From the NCBI GenBank assembly GCA_016186945.1, contig JACPKR010000003.1, positions 1 to 64,000 of the forward strand: a DNA stretch of 64,000 nucleotides, written 5' to 3'. Position numbers and translations under genes: made by a program. Below are positions 52,887 through 62,095 of the stretch, one piece after another (within the stretch, counting starts at the first letter, position 1; each line of letters opens with the position of its first letter). The notes beneath the pieces are model-generated. The model was given only the letters and a program-made list of their open reading frames with translations, did not search any database and was not told the origin of the DNA. The stretch comes from Deltaproteobacteria bacterium (GTDB taxonomy: Bacteria; Bdellovibrionota_B; Oligoflexia; Oligoflexales; Bog-1112).

Positions 52887-55800
52887 ATGAAACATATTGT
52901 ATCTATAGTGTTCAAGACAATCAATTTGGGGACAAACTTTTTGAAAAAAGTTATTTCCCCAAACCCCTTTTCAAAAACTTCAATATCTAAAGTTTTTTGG
53001 GTGCTCATGTTCGCAAACAACGCGATCGGAAGCGATCTCGTCAAATCGTTCCCCCTGGATGATTATAAGAACAAGAGCATTCTGGAACAGCGTTACAAAT
53101 CTGTCGCGACCCTTTCTGATCTGAGCCGACTATTCAAAGATATCGAAAAATCGAGCAACATTTCCAAACTCGAACTGCACCGTGAAGGTGATCAATTCCA
53201 CTGGGTTCACACACTCGCACATCCTATCCGCGACATAAAAATCAAAACAAGCATCCGATTTAGAGAATTCACTCAAATCATCCGTAACAAATATGTGGGA
53301 CGGATGAATTCGCTCCACCTCCAAGGCGTGCTCGTCTCGGAAATTTTGGAAAATTTTGAACGCATCGGATACCCCCATGCGCAGGCGAACTTATCCATCC
53401 TGGATGAAGATGGCTTTGCGGAATATGTTGTCGAAGTATGGCCAGGACTATCCTGCATCATTGCGGATGTTCAAGCTCCCGAGTCGCCCCATGCTGAAGT
53501 CTCCCTGGAGATCGGTCCCGGCGACCGTTGCGACATTAATCAAATCAAGGCTGCTGTCGAAAACTATGAACGCAAACTTATAGAGGAAGGATTTCAACAG
53601 GCTTCCCTTGAACTTGAGCCCCTCCAGTATTCCCGAAACAGAACCGTTCTCAACGTTCATATCCGAGGAGTCATCGGAAAAAAAATCGATTACCTGTTCA
53701 TCGACGAGTCGAAAATCTTTTTCGGCAGCGCTATAGAAGAAGATATGATCCAATATTTTCGAGAAAATTTTTCCGATCCCAGGCAGGTGCGGGTCACATT
53801 GATAGACTATTTCAAACGCAAAGGCTACGACTTTGTAAGTGTCAAAGGCCCGTACCTTCAAAAGGAAAGTGATGACTTTCTAACCTATATATTTCTTGTA
53901 AACCCAGGCATAGCGTTCAAAGTTTCCGACATGCAGATAGAAGGTAACAGCCACCTCTCGACGGAAGACATCAAGGCCGCCATTGATTTTCAGAGCTTCT
54001 GGGAAAGCCTACCGATCATCGGTAAGGAAAAGTCCTATGAGGACATTTCCAAAGACATCCAACATTTCTACCATTCGAAAGGCTTCTGGAAAGCGACTGT
54101 CCAGCATTCACACACATCCTTTGACAGAGTTTCCAAATCCGCAAGAATGAATATTCTGATAGACGAAGGACTGCCCCACATGTTCCGTTCCCTCACGATT
54201 ACGGGCAATCAAAATATTGATGAGGGTGATATCAGAAAACTGTTCCCTGCCCACGAGGGCGACCCACTCTTACAAAATCAATTGATCGACTTCGAATACT
54301 CTGTCCAGTCAAAATATTTCGAGCAAGGTTTCATTGAAAGTAAAGTTGCGACAAAGGTCGATACGTTCATTCAAAAAGAGACCGTCGCGACAGATGTAAC
54401 CCTGCTCATAACGGAAGGCCCCCTCGTCCGCATCGGCACGATCACTATCAAGGGATTGGTTGACACGAGGGAACCCGTCGTGCGAAGGGAGCTTCTCTTC
54501 AGTTCAGGTGACACTTTCAACCAAGAATTGATTAACCAAAGCAGAACAGCTTTAGTAAACCTAGGCATATTTTCTTCGGTTGCGATCGAGCGTTCCGAAA
54601 TCAAACAGCACGATTCAACTCATGAAATCGACATCGTCATTCGTGTCAAAGAAGGAGACCCTGGCCGTGTCAAATTCGGCCCCGGCTTCAATCTGACCCG
54701 AGGGCTTCAATACGTGGGGGAAATCTCCTATAACAATCTTGGAGGAACAGGACGAAGGGTTAACGTGCGCGCAGCCGTCAGCGAAGAAAGGCAGCAGCAG
54801 TCCATCAGCGATCTTACGGATAAAGAAGGCAAGACACTCTTGGGACGTAAAGTCGGGCTTGGTTTTACAGAACCATACCTTCTCAATCTTCCCGTGCATG
54901 GTAATATCTCACTCTACCACCAGGCTATCGCTGATGACGTCTGGAAGTTGAGCAACTCAATTGAATTGTCCCTTTCCCATCATTTTTCACCTGATATTTT
55001 TATCGGTTCAGTCACACCGTTTTATCGTTTCAGCAGATTGCGGGATGAAGGGACAAGGGAGCAAAGGGACAGCTTGATTACCACCGGCAGTTCCGACATT
55101 GGAGCGTTGGGGGTTCGCTACAGACTGGACCGTCGAGACAGCTTGCTGTGGCCTACAAAAGGTTTCCTTTTCAACATCGAGGCCAGTTGGGCCCGTTACA
55201 ACTTTTTCGGTCAGTACCGCTACTTCAAATGGCATCTCAGCTCAAGCCAGTATTTTGAACTCATGAATGACCTTGTCTTTGCATTCGGCATTGGCATTAC
55301 CTCTTACGAAAGGGTACTGAGAAGGGGAGCCAATGCGGAAACAGTCGACGTCTTGCCTGCAAACAATCGTTTGCTCGCAGGAGGCAGTAACGAAGTCAGG
55401 GGCTTCGACCACCAACTGGGACCTTATGTCCTAACCAAACGGACCGACCCTAGCAGCCAGACAGTCACGTATGATCGGGAGCCGCCCTTAGGTGGCTCAA
55501 AACGTCTCATTTTGAAATCGGAGTTACGACGTCAAGTCGTGCCGAACCTACTCGCGTTGTCCACCTTTCTCGACATTGGCAACAGCTTTTTCTCTCTTGA
55601 TGAGGAAGATAAATTTAATAAGCGTTTCAGCGAATCTAAAACTGCACAGACGGAACGAAGCATGGAAGACAATTTCAGCTACGACTTCTCCGAGCTTGTC
55701 ACGCACCCCGAATACATACTGCTCAAGAATTATCAGTCATACGGCCTCGCGCTTAACCTTCTCACCCCACTAGGTTCTTTCAATGCAGCCGTAGCACTTC

Positions 55801-55922
55801 CGCTGCGAGAACCTTCTAGCGATAGATGTCGTGGCGAAGGTATCTGCTTTCAGAGAGCGAAAGATAAAGAGCTGTGGTTTCAAAAATTCAAAGTTGAGTT
55901 GAACATAGGAGCAGAGTTTTAG
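52887..55922 (+). CDS. TamA/BamA-family outer-membrane barrel with POTRA domains
   Basis: The 1011-aa protein has about five POTRA-like modules between residues 60 and 620 (such as FKVSDMQIEGNSHLSTEDI, FRSLTITGNQNIDEGDI, VRIGTITIKGL) and an Omp85-type barrel from about 640 (VRYRLDRRDSLLWPTKGFLF, GGSNEVRGFDHQLGP, ending NIGAEF). It is about twice TamA size. The first 38 codons lie inside a family B repeat (52903-53001), so the signal peptide is partly made of repeat sequence (KVFWVLMFANNAIG). Partner of tamB just upstream. The TAG stop is in the duplicated target of the next MITE. Confidence 0.85.
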   Translation: MKHIVSIVFKTINLGTNFLKKVISPNPFSKTSISKVFWVLMFANNAIGSDLVKSFPLDDYKNKSILEQRYKSVATLSDLSRLFKDIEKSSNISKLELHREGDQFHWVHTLAHPIRDIKIKTSIRFREFTQIIRNKYVGRMNSLHLQGVLVSEILENFERIGYPHAQANLSILDEDGFAEYVVEVWPGLSCIIADVQAPESPHAEVSLEIGPGDRCDINQIKAAVENYERKLIEEGFQQASLELEPLQYSRNRTVLNVHIRGVIGKKIDYLFIDESKIFFGSAIEEDMIQYFRENFSDPRQVRVTLIDYFKRKGYDFVSVKGPYLQKESDDFLTYIFLVNPGIAFKVSDMQIEGNSHLSTEDIKAAIDFQSFWESLPIIGKEKSYEDISKDIQHFYHSKGFWKATVQHSHTSFDRVSKSARMNILIDEGLPHMFRSLTITGNQNIDEGDIRKLFPAHEGDPLLQNQLIDFEYSVQSKYFEQGFIESKVATKVDTFIQKETVATDVTLLITEGPLVRIGTITIKGLVDTREPVVRRELLFSSGDTFNQELINQSRTALVNLGIFSSVAIERSEIKQHDSTHEIDIVIRVKEGDPGRVKFGPGFNLTRGLQYVGEISYNNLGGTGRRVNVRAAVSEERQQQSISDLTDKEGKTLLGRKVGLGFTEPYLLNLPVHGNISLYHQAIADDVWKLSNSIELSLSHHFSPDIFIGSVTPFYRFSRLRDEGTREQRDSLITTGSSDIGALGVRYRLDRRDSLLWPTKGFLFNIEASWARYNFFGQYRYFKWHLSSSQYFELMNDLVFAFGIGITSYERVLRRGANAETVDVLPANNRLLAGGSNEVRGFDHQLGPYVLTKRTDPSSQTVTYDREPPLGGSKRLILKSELRRQVVPNLLALSTFLDIGNSFFSLDEEDKFNKRFSESKTAQTERSMEDNFSYDFSELVTHPEYILLKNYQSYGLALNLLTPLGSFNAAVALPLREPSSDRCRGEGICFQRAKDKELWFQKFKVELNIGAEF
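52903..53001 (+). repeat. Family B left part fused in frame to the TamA-like gene
   Basis: CTATAGTGTTCAAGACAATC through GGGGACAAACTTTTTG, CAAACCCCTTTTCAAAAACT, ending AAAGTTTTTTGGG. The right-hand hairpin and right end are missing. The reading frame of the TamA-like protein passes through it without a stop. Confidence 0.88.
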
Positions 55923-55924
55923 AC

Positions 55925-56068
55925 GTAATGCGTAAGCCACCTGGGGCAAATAGGGAGGGGGGGGTTTGGGGGGGCGAGGGAAGCGTCGCCTCCCCCGGAT
56001 TTCTTGGAGGAACCAGCTGCGCAGTTTCCTCCAAACCACCTCCTTGCCCCAAATGCCTTACGGGTTAC
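55925..56068 (+). mobile_element. Family A MITE with 8-bp target duplication after the TamA-like gene
   Basis: The 144-bp element begins GTAATGCGTAAGCCACCTGG and ends CCAAATGCCTTACGGGTTAC. TTTTAGAC is duplicated at 55917-55924 and 56069-56076. The core GGAGGAACCAGCTGCGCAG and the C-rich CCTCCCCC stretch are present. The TAG stop of the upstream gene is inside the duplicated target, so a second TAG copy remains after the element. Confidence 0.92.
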
Positions 56069-56076
56069 TTTTAGAC

Positions 56077-57027
56077 TCAGCGTCCCCACCAATCCTTCGC
56101 ATCCCAAACAAACACGGACGCGTTGTTGTAATCGTCTGGTTGCAGTGTGCTGACCCACAATCTGTTTTTCTCATCTACAAAAATGTCAGTCATTTTTTTA
56201 AGTTGTGACGGTAGGCTGATCTTTCCAACGGTCATCGAATCGAAGCAGCTATTAAACTTCACGACGCTGATCACATTGTTGACTTCGTTCCCCAGTAGGA
56301 TCAGCCGCAGATCTTCCCTGACGGCAAGTCCGCGAACATTCCCAGCACTACCCAACCCATCTACGAAACAGGCATGTTCGAGAGAGCACTGAGTGGGGTA
56401 GTCTTTATCACAGAGCAGTGAAAAAAGGGGGAACGAGTCCCAACGACCCGCGAGGAAGACGCGCAGTCCCTCCGCTTTCCACCATGTCTCCGGAACACGG
56501 GCGGCCCCTCCAAATTTTAGACCCCCACTTTTGAGGAAGACAGTCAAAAAACGTTTGCGAAGTTGGACGGTCTCGGTCCACGGGGCGGCCCCTCCTCGGT
56601 CTTTGGGGGGTGTTAGCAAATCCACAACGATCGAGCGTCGGGCAACAAGTTGGAACGTCTCATTGACTCCTGTCATTTCAACGGCATCGCCATCGAACAG
56701 CAAAAAACTGTGACCATTGGGAATGGGAAAGCTGTTCCCTAGGAGATAAGCTTCGAGAGGACCGGGTACCCTCTTCTGTTGTACAAGGGTTCCAAATCGC
56801 GCCTCTCTCGTCGTTCCCACCTCACGGACAGGGACCGTCACAAAATAGTCCCGATCTGGAAACGCAAAGAGGCGATCATCCAGCAGCATAAGGCTTCGAA
56901 TCGACTGTTCAATAGTTTCTATGGAATTTGCGCGATCCGGGAAAGGAATTAGCCTGCTCACCATCTTGGCAAAAGCACCTGATTCCCACAAGATGAATGA
57001 TAGGAAAAGGAAAAAACGGATGCTCAT
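56077..57027 (-). CDS. Hypothetical secreted protein, possibly beta-propeller-like
   Basis: The 316-aa protein has a signal peptide (IRFFLFLSFILWESGAFA). The later part has SMP-30/NHL-like strand patterns: NVRGLAVREDLRLILLGNE, NVISVVKF, VDEKNRLWVSTLQPD. Conserved cysteines (LLCDKDYPTQCSLEHACF) suggest disulfides. Its stop lies at the end of the family A element. Upstream gap to the next divergent gene is 97 bp. Function unknown; the first half matches nothing I recognise. Confidence 0.6.
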   Translation of the reverse strand: MSIRFFLFLSFILWESGAFAKMVSRLIPFPDRANSIETIEQSIRSLMLLDDRLFAFPDRDYFVTVPVREVGTTREARFGTLVQQKRVPGPLEAYLLGNSFPIPNGHSFLLFDGDAVEMTGVNETFQLVARRSIVVDLLTPPKDRGGAAPWTETVQLRKRFLTVFLKSGGLKFGGAARVPETWWKAEGLRVFLAGRWDSFPLFSLLCDKDYPTQCSLEHACFVDGLGSAGNVRGLAVREDLRLILLGNEVNNVISVVKFNSCFDSMTVGKISLPSQLKKMTDIFVDEKNRLWVSTLQPDDYNNASVFVWDAKDWWGR

Positions 57028-57123
57028 GAATCGGTGCCCCCCCTCCCTAACGTCCTCACCCGATCATTACTGATATAATATCGGAGTTCCCTTAATAAAT
57101 CTGAGTAGGAAAGGGGAAACAAG

Positions 57124-59520
57124 TTGGGCAATCTCAAAATCGCGACAAATTTGTCTCCTGTCAGCTCTGCTTACGAGGCAATAGCACTCTACTTGAATAC
57201 GAGCGAAAGCTTTGAAAGGCAGGGTAAACTTATCAGCATGCAGAAGAAAGGGGAGCGCCTGCCCTTCCTTCTTAGTCGTGACCTGATATGCCTCGAACTT
57301 GGACATTACGAACTGTCTTTGATTCTCAACTCATGCGATGTAGTCGACAAGTTAGCGTTTGAAATCTTCTTGATGGAGGGGATTCAGAATTGGGGACAGA
57401 ACCTTGCTTCCTCGGCATTGCGCACCTGGGTGGCTGCTACTGACCGTCTTTTATGGTTCGCAACTCTACCGCTCTTTAAGTCACCGTTAGCGACCCAACG
57501 AATGCAATACACACTCGTGGACATCAGTCTGAGTGTGGGAGGACGTTTCTTCGTTGAAAAGGTCCTCGTAGGTGATGGATGGGAGGAGTACTCTCCCGCT
57601 TTCCATGGCCTCTTACTGAACCGGGCTCAGCAGTTTCATGTGAACAGCCCGCGACTGGACACTCTCGCGCGAAGACGTTTGACTGAAATTTTGAAAAGCC
57701 CCGCATCGGACAACAAAGCCTTCCTGGCCTCGCTAAGTTGGCTTGCCGAAAAGGATACCGATTTCCTGACAAAACTTATAGTGGAGAAAGAACTAACCGA
57801 AATATGGAAAGACTTGATCAAACTTACTTTAGGACAAATTCGTGACGCAAAGTCCAGACTCACCCTAGTCCAAAAATCTCTCGAAGATAACGGTGTCAGC
57901 CTTGAAGACTTGAAATCAATATGGCCTCCCTTATGGCTTAAGCACAGGTTATCTTCCGCGAACACGTATTTGCTTCTGAAGCGTCTCACCCATTCCGCTC
58001 TGACTCATGAGGACGCAAGGGAGTTCCTGACGGGTATTCCGGCGGAAACTCTGATACGCGCCTCTCTCAAGCTTTCCGAAGAAGAGTTCACCACCATACT
58101 CCCTCTCCTTCAACCTTTTATACCCCCGTCGACAGCTCCTGAATTTGAAAAGAAGTTGCGCTCGCTCGCCACAGCGGAGCCAAGTGAGTTGTCCTCCCAG
58201 ATCGAAGCCGAAAGAAAGGCTTTTCTCGAACACGATGCCCAACACCTTTCTACAGCTTTTATACGACAGTATTTCGAAAAATCCCCTATGTTGACTCCCC
58301 TTAGTGAGGAAACATCTGCACGGTCGAGATTCTTTGATTTAGCCTGCAGGAACAAGAAAACATCACCGGACCGAGGGGATAACTTCTGGTCTCTCCTTAC
58401 CCAAAGTTGGCATTCCCGTGACAAGGAGCTTCTCGACCGACTTAGCAAGGAAGCCCGACAAATGCCCCTTCTTTTCGTTCCCTGTTATATAAAAGCACTC
58501 GGGCACTATAAAGGAGACGATGCGGCAGTTCTGAAAATCTTGGACTACGTCCGATCAGAAAACTCGCTCGTTATGTCCGAAATCATCAGCGCCTTGGCAT
58601 CAATAGGAACACAACGTGCCCTGTCTGAGTTGGTTCAGTGCCTCTCCCGTCCTAATTCCACCCCCCAATTGAAACTGGATATTTGCGCGCATCTGTCCAA
58701 GGCTGACGTCGGCCTTCTCCAACCGGAAATAAGAAATGCGATCAAGGACCTGGAAACCCCCGAAAACGAAGGATCAATCTGGGAATTGAAAGAGAGCCTT
58801 TACAATTTACTGAGACTTAGCCCCCCCGATCCCCAAGGGGAATGGAAGGGGAAGTCCAAACTTCAACTGGACGAACAACTGAAAAAGAAATTCTCTGCTT
58901 ACCCAAACTTGTCTGGTGAAATCAAGCGCTCCCTTCGTACCGCAGTGTTTTTTCATTCACAATCAGTCGCTCAAACAGGCATCGACTTAACGCCTGTGAT
59001 TGACATGCAATACAAATCGTTAGAACTACTCTTTCGCGAAAATTTTGAGGAATTCTGCGGGAAAGTGATCAAGCAGGGCCTTATCCAGAGAAAGCTCGAT
59101 ATCATCGGATATGCACGCCCTGTTCCCGAAGCCATGCAAGAGTTTGAGAATTACATCGCCTCTCTCCCCAATGTTCGCAATATCCCCTTTTTTAGTAGAT
59201 TCAAAATGAGAAAGTTGCTCCGTTCTCTCTGCCTTTTCCGCCCCGGCCGACGTTTCACATTGGATGGGATCAAGGCCTTTGCCATCTTTTTCTTATGTTT
59301 TTCGCGCAAACAGTGCCGTTACGGTTTGGCCAACCTTGCTCCTCTCAATTTCACGACTGACGAGGAGCTGACAAGCTTTTGTAAAAAACTTCATATATTC
59401 CAGGACATCCGCAATCGAGCTGCCCACGAAGGATTTCGCGCCGACCAAGAGAATGATATCGAAAGCATCTGGGAAAACACAACGTCCATCTTCGAAACGG
59501 TCCAGAAGCTCCGTTCCTGA
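57124..59520 (+). CDS. Large protein with HEAT-like middle and C-terminal HEPN-like motif
   Basis: The 798-aa protein, start TTG 57124 with GGAAAGGGG 8 bp upstream, has no signal or membrane segment. Most of it is helical; the middle has HEAT/armadillo-like pairs (SEIISALASIGTQRALSELV, LKLDICAHLSKADVGLL). The last 70 residues contain FQDIRNRAAHEGF, Arg763-Asn764-...-His768, the Rx4H pattern of HEPN domains, which act as RNases in toxins and defence proteins or as inactive partners. The following acidic helix (ENDIESIWENTTSIF) also fits. Function unknown; it is neither in a toxin-antitoxin pair nor near other defence genes. The HEPN call rests on one motif only. Confidence 0.6.
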   Translation: MGNLKIATNLSPVSSAYEAIALYLNTSESFERQGKLISMQKKGERLPFLLSRDLICLELGHYELSLILNSCDVVDKLAFEIFLMEGIQNWGQNLASSALRTWVAATDRLLWFATLPLFKSPLATQRMQYTLVDISLSVGGRFFVEKVLVGDGWEEYSPAFHGLLLNRAQQFHVNSPRLDTLARRRLTEILKSPASDNKAFLASLSWLAEKDTDFLTKLIVEKELTEIWKDLIKLTLGQIRDAKSRLTLVQKSLEDNGVSLEDLKSIWPPLWLKHRLSSANTYLLLKRLTHSALTHEDAREFLTGIPAETLIRASLKLSEEEFTTILPLLQPFIPPSTAPEFEKKLRSLATAEPSELSSQIEAERKAFLEHDAQHLSTAFIRQYFEKSPMLTPLSEETSARSRFFDLACRNKKTSPDRGDNFWSLLTQSWHSRDKELLDRLSKEARQMPLLFVPCYIKALGHYKGDDAAVLKILDYVRSENSLVMSEIISALASIGTQRALSELVQCLSRPNSTPQLKLDICAHLSKADVGLLQPEIRNAIKDLETPENEGSIWELKESLYNLLRLSPPDPQGEWKGKSKLQLDEQLKKKFSAYPNLSGEIKRSLRTAVFFHSQSVAQTGIDLTPVIDMQYKSLELLFRENFEEFCGKVIKQGLIQRKLDIIGYARPVPEAMQEFENYIASLPNVRNIPFFSRFKMRKLLRSLCLFRPGRRFTLDGIKAFAIFFLCFSRKQCRYGLANLAPLNFTTDEELTSFCKKLHIFQDIRNRAAHEGFRADQENDIESIWENTTSIFETVQKLRS

Positions 59521-59525
59521 GACAC

Positions 59526-59558
59526 GTTCCTCCAAACCACCTCCTTGCCCCAAACGCG
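59526..59558 (+). repeat. Family A right-end fragment
   Basis: GTTCCTCCAAACCACCTCCT followed by TGCCCCAAACGCGG matches the right part of family A after the core hairpin. It immediately follows the preceding stop codon. Confidence 0.75.
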
Positions 59559-59613
59559 GAATTTTGTTACACCGAAAGTCATAGTGCTACGGATTCTCAA
59601 AGAGGGGCCATTT

Positions 59614-60339
59614 ATGCAAAGAGTAGCCTTAGTAACGGGCGCGTCTCGTGGTATAGGGGCGGCATGTGCTCAACTGTTGGGGGCAGAGGGATTTCGCGTT
59701 GCTCTTCATTTCGGACGCAATGAGGAGCAGGCTCGCAAGGTCAGTGAAACTATTGGTGACGCTCACCTCTTCCCTTGCGACCTTGCTTCTGAAGAAGCGT
59801 GTCAAAAACTGGTCACAGATGTTAAAAATCATTTCGGTCGTATTGACCTACTTGTAAATAATGCGGGAATTAGCGTCGATCAGTTGGTTACCTTTGCAAA
59901 ACCGGAGGACTTCGACCACATGATTCATGTGAATTTGAAGTCCGTTTTCCTTCTTAGCAAATTTGCCTCCCGCCATATGATCAAGCAAAAATCCGGGTCC
60001 ATCATTAACATAACGTCGGTTGTAGGGTTCACCGGCAACGCGGGGCAATCTATCTATGCGGCAACAAAAGCGGCAATTGCTGGCTTCACAAAATCGATCG
60101 CCTGTGACTTGGCGTCCTTCGGTATCAGATGTAACTGTGTCGCTCCCGGGTTTATCGAGACCGACATGACTGCTGCACTGCCCCCGGATGTTCGAGAAGA
60201 GATTTTGCGAAAAGTCCCCTTGAAACGCCTGGGCACGACGCAGGAAGTCGCGCAGGTCGTTGCGTTCCTGGCGTCTGATAAAGCCTCCTACATTACGGGT
60301 TCGACCGTGCATGTAAACGGCGGACTCTATACCACTTAA
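59614..60339 (+). CDS. fabG: 3-oxoacyl-ACP reductase, SDR family
   Basis: The 241-aa NADPH-dependent short-chain dehydrogenase. Seen: Rossmann TGASRGIG at 8-15, NNAG near 85, catalytic Ser135, Tyr148 and Lys152 (YxxxK), the PGFIETDM loop near 180, and the C-terminal ITGSTVHVNGG. This is the FabG pattern of fatty acid elongation. Start ATG 59614 is the standard N-terminus; the frame is open further upstream to 59545 without a ribosome site. It is 11 bp before a fabH-like gene, so this is a dedicated reductase-synthase pair. Confidence 0.9.
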   Translation: MQRVALVTGASRGIGAACAQLLGAEGFRVALHFGRNEEQARKVSETIGDAHLFPCDLASEEACQKLVTDVKNHFGRIDLLVNNAGISVDQLVTFAKPEDFDHMIHVNLKSVFLLSKFASRHMIKQKSGSIINITSVVGFTGNAGQSIYAATKAAIAGFTKSIACDLASFGIRCNCVAPGFIETDMTAALPPDVREEILRKVPLKRLGTTQEVAQVVAFLASDKASYITGSTVHVNGGLYTT

Positions 60340-60350
60340 AGGACTCTTGT

Positions 60351-61358
60351 ATGGCAAAGATAGTCCTGACAGGAATCGGTCACAGCGTCCCACCGCACCT
60401 GATTTCCAACGAGTTTTTTGAAACACTTGACATCGAGTCCTCCTCCGAGTGGGTGAAAGAACGAACGGGCATAGAAAGCCGATATAGTGTTCTTCCAGAG
60501 GAAATTATCAGACGTCTGCGCTCAGGTGACTTGGAAAAGTCTGACTTATGGAAAGAAAAGCTCGCAACTCCTCTCGCAGAAATGACAGACGGAGCATGGG
60601 AACAGGCTTGCAATATGACAGGCAACGCAGCGTTTTCCCCCGACTTTCTGATTTGCGGAACATCCGTCCCTGACTTTTTCATCCCTGCAAACGCTTCGAA
60701 GATTGCCCAGAAACTTTGCTTATCTTCTCTTTCCTTCGACGTTAACACTGCTTGCAGCTCTTTTGTGACCAACCTTGCGGTTGCACGTGGGATGCTCTCG
60801 CAAGGGGAATACAGGAGCGCCGCGATTTTCAACGTTGAGCGTTATACGACGCAATTGGATTTTCGAGACAAGAAAACTTGTGTCCTTTTCGGTGACGGTG
60901 CAAGCTGTGCCCTTCTTCAGCAAACAGACGGAAGCCACGGCCTGGAACTCGTTGATGTAGTGTTGCACTCCGACCCGGCCGGGAGTGATCACGTGCAGAT
61001 CCCGATCCACGACACGTTTTCGCAGAACGGAGCTGCGGTTCAGAAGTTTGCTATTGGCAAAACTGTGCAGGTAGTTTCTGAAATCATGGACCGCAATAGG
61101 TTATCTTCTGGGGATCTAAGATTTTTTATTGGCCATCAAGCAAACTTACGCATGTTGCAGGCTACCATTAAAAAACTTGGCTTGAGTCCCGAGCAGCACC
61201 TATATAACGTCACCACCCATGGGAATCAAGGAGCTGCGGGAGCGCCTTCCGTCCTCGCTCAGAATTGGAAGCGTTATGTGCCTGGTGATTACATTGTTGT
61301 GGCGGTTGTAGGAAGTGGACTCACCTGGGGCGCTGCTCTCTTTCGTCGGGGGGTATGA
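60351..61358 (+). CDS. 3-oxoacyl-ACP synthase III (FabH-like)
   Basis: The 335-aa thiolase-fold condensing enzyme has the FabH-type triad Cys135 (TACSSF), His262 (FIGHQANLRML) and Asn292 (HGNQGAAGAPSVL), with the C-terminal VGSGLTWGAALFR. It condenses acyl-CoA or acyl-ACP with malonyl-ACP; a specialised role (for example a lipid or pigment starter) is possible because no other fab genes surround it and the N-terminal segment departs from canonical FabH. Coupled to fabG by an 11-bp gap. Substrate cannot be read directly. Confidence 0.85.
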   Translation: MAKIVLTGIGHSVPPHLISNEFFETLDIESSSEWVKERTGIESRYSVLPEEIIRRLRSGDLEKSDLWKEKLATPLAEMTDGAWEQACNMTGNAAFSPDFLICGTSVPDFFIPANASKIAQKLCLSSLSFDVNTACSSFVTNLAVARGMLSQGEYRSAAIFNVERYTTQLDFRDKKTCVLFGDGASCALLQQTDGSHGLELVDVVLHSDPAGSDHVQIPIHDTFSQNGAAVQKFAIGKTVQVVSEIMDRNRLSSGDLRFFIGHQANLRMLQATIKKLGLSPEQHLYNVTTHGNQGAAGAPSVLAQNWKRYVPGDYIVVAVVGSGLTWGAALFRRGV

Positions 61359-61374
61359 GCAGGAAAGCTGGTGA

Positions 61375-61418
61375 GCAAGGAGGTGGTTTGGAGGAAACTG
61401 CGCAGCTGGTTCCTCCAA
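61375..61418 (-). repeat. Family A core only, reverse orientation
   Basis: GCAAGGAGGTGGTTTGGAGG then AAACTGCGCAGCTGGTTCCT and CC, the complement of the 43-bp core. It lies between convergent genes (fabH-like and the 211-aa gene) where a bidirectional terminator is expected. Confidence 0.85.
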
Positions 61419-61435
61419 GAAGTCCCTTTAGCGTT

Positions 61436-62071
61436 TCATCCCACTTCCTCTAGCGCATTCTCGTTAGTGAGAACCGTCATCTGAAGGGCTGTGCTCTCTT
61501 TCGCGAGTTCCCGCAGGTAAGGCTCCAGTCGGGTGACGAGGACACGTGCTAGTTCCTGCCAATGAAGTGCGCTCATCTTTTCATGAAAAGCTTCATGGGC
61601 GGAGCGGATCAAGTGGGCGAGTCCGTTCACTGGCGCTAAATATGCATGGCTGTAGTCCAGAATGCCATTCATATGTTCGATCAGTTCCAAGAGGAGACTG
61701 ATGTCACTAGAGATCTCCTCAAGTTCACCACGCGGCTTGATGCTTCCGTCTTGCCAACAATGAACTGCCAGTCCTTTCAAGCGATTGCTAATCGCGCTGG
61801 CAAGGTCTCCGACAACGTCGAGCGTTTGTAACGATAGATCCTTAGGACTTTCGATCCTGATGTGTAGAGAAGAGTTTGCATTCAAGGGAATATTTCTGAC
61901 CTTCGTTTTTTTGAGTCCATCAACCATTTCCCGATCATCAAGGACCACGCTTGTCAGAATCGTGTCATGCTTGGCGAACAGCTTTTCCACCCAGCTTAGG
62001 GCTTCCCCGAGTGTTTTTATGGGGACGGGAACTGGGATTTCTTTGTGTTTAAGCTTGATCTTTTTCAGCAT
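61436..62071 (-). CDS. Hypothetical protein next to glycosyltransferase-TPR gene
   Basis: The 211-aa soluble protein, no signal or membrane segment, helix-rich with leucine-heavy segments (LQTLDVVGDLASAISNRLKG, SLLLELIEHMNGILDYSH, LARVLVTRLEPYLREL). It is 24 bp downstream of the glycosyltransferase-TPR gene and on the same strand, so they form an operon. Not recognised; a role in glycosylating or assembling a surface or flagellar structure is only a possibility from context. Confidence 0.6.
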   Translation of the reverse strand: MLKKIKLKHKEIPVPVPIKTLGEALSWVEKLFAKHDTILTSVVLDDREMVDGLKKTKVRNIPLNANSSLHIRIESPKDLSLQTLDVVGDLASAISNRLKGLAVHCWQDGSIKPRGELEEISSDISLLLELIEHMNGILDYSHAYLAPVNGLAHLIRSAHEAFHEKMSALHWQELARVLVTRLEPYLRELAKESTALQMTVLTNENALEEVG

Positions 62072-62095
62072 GGGCTTTCTCTTTTCAAGGGGGCG

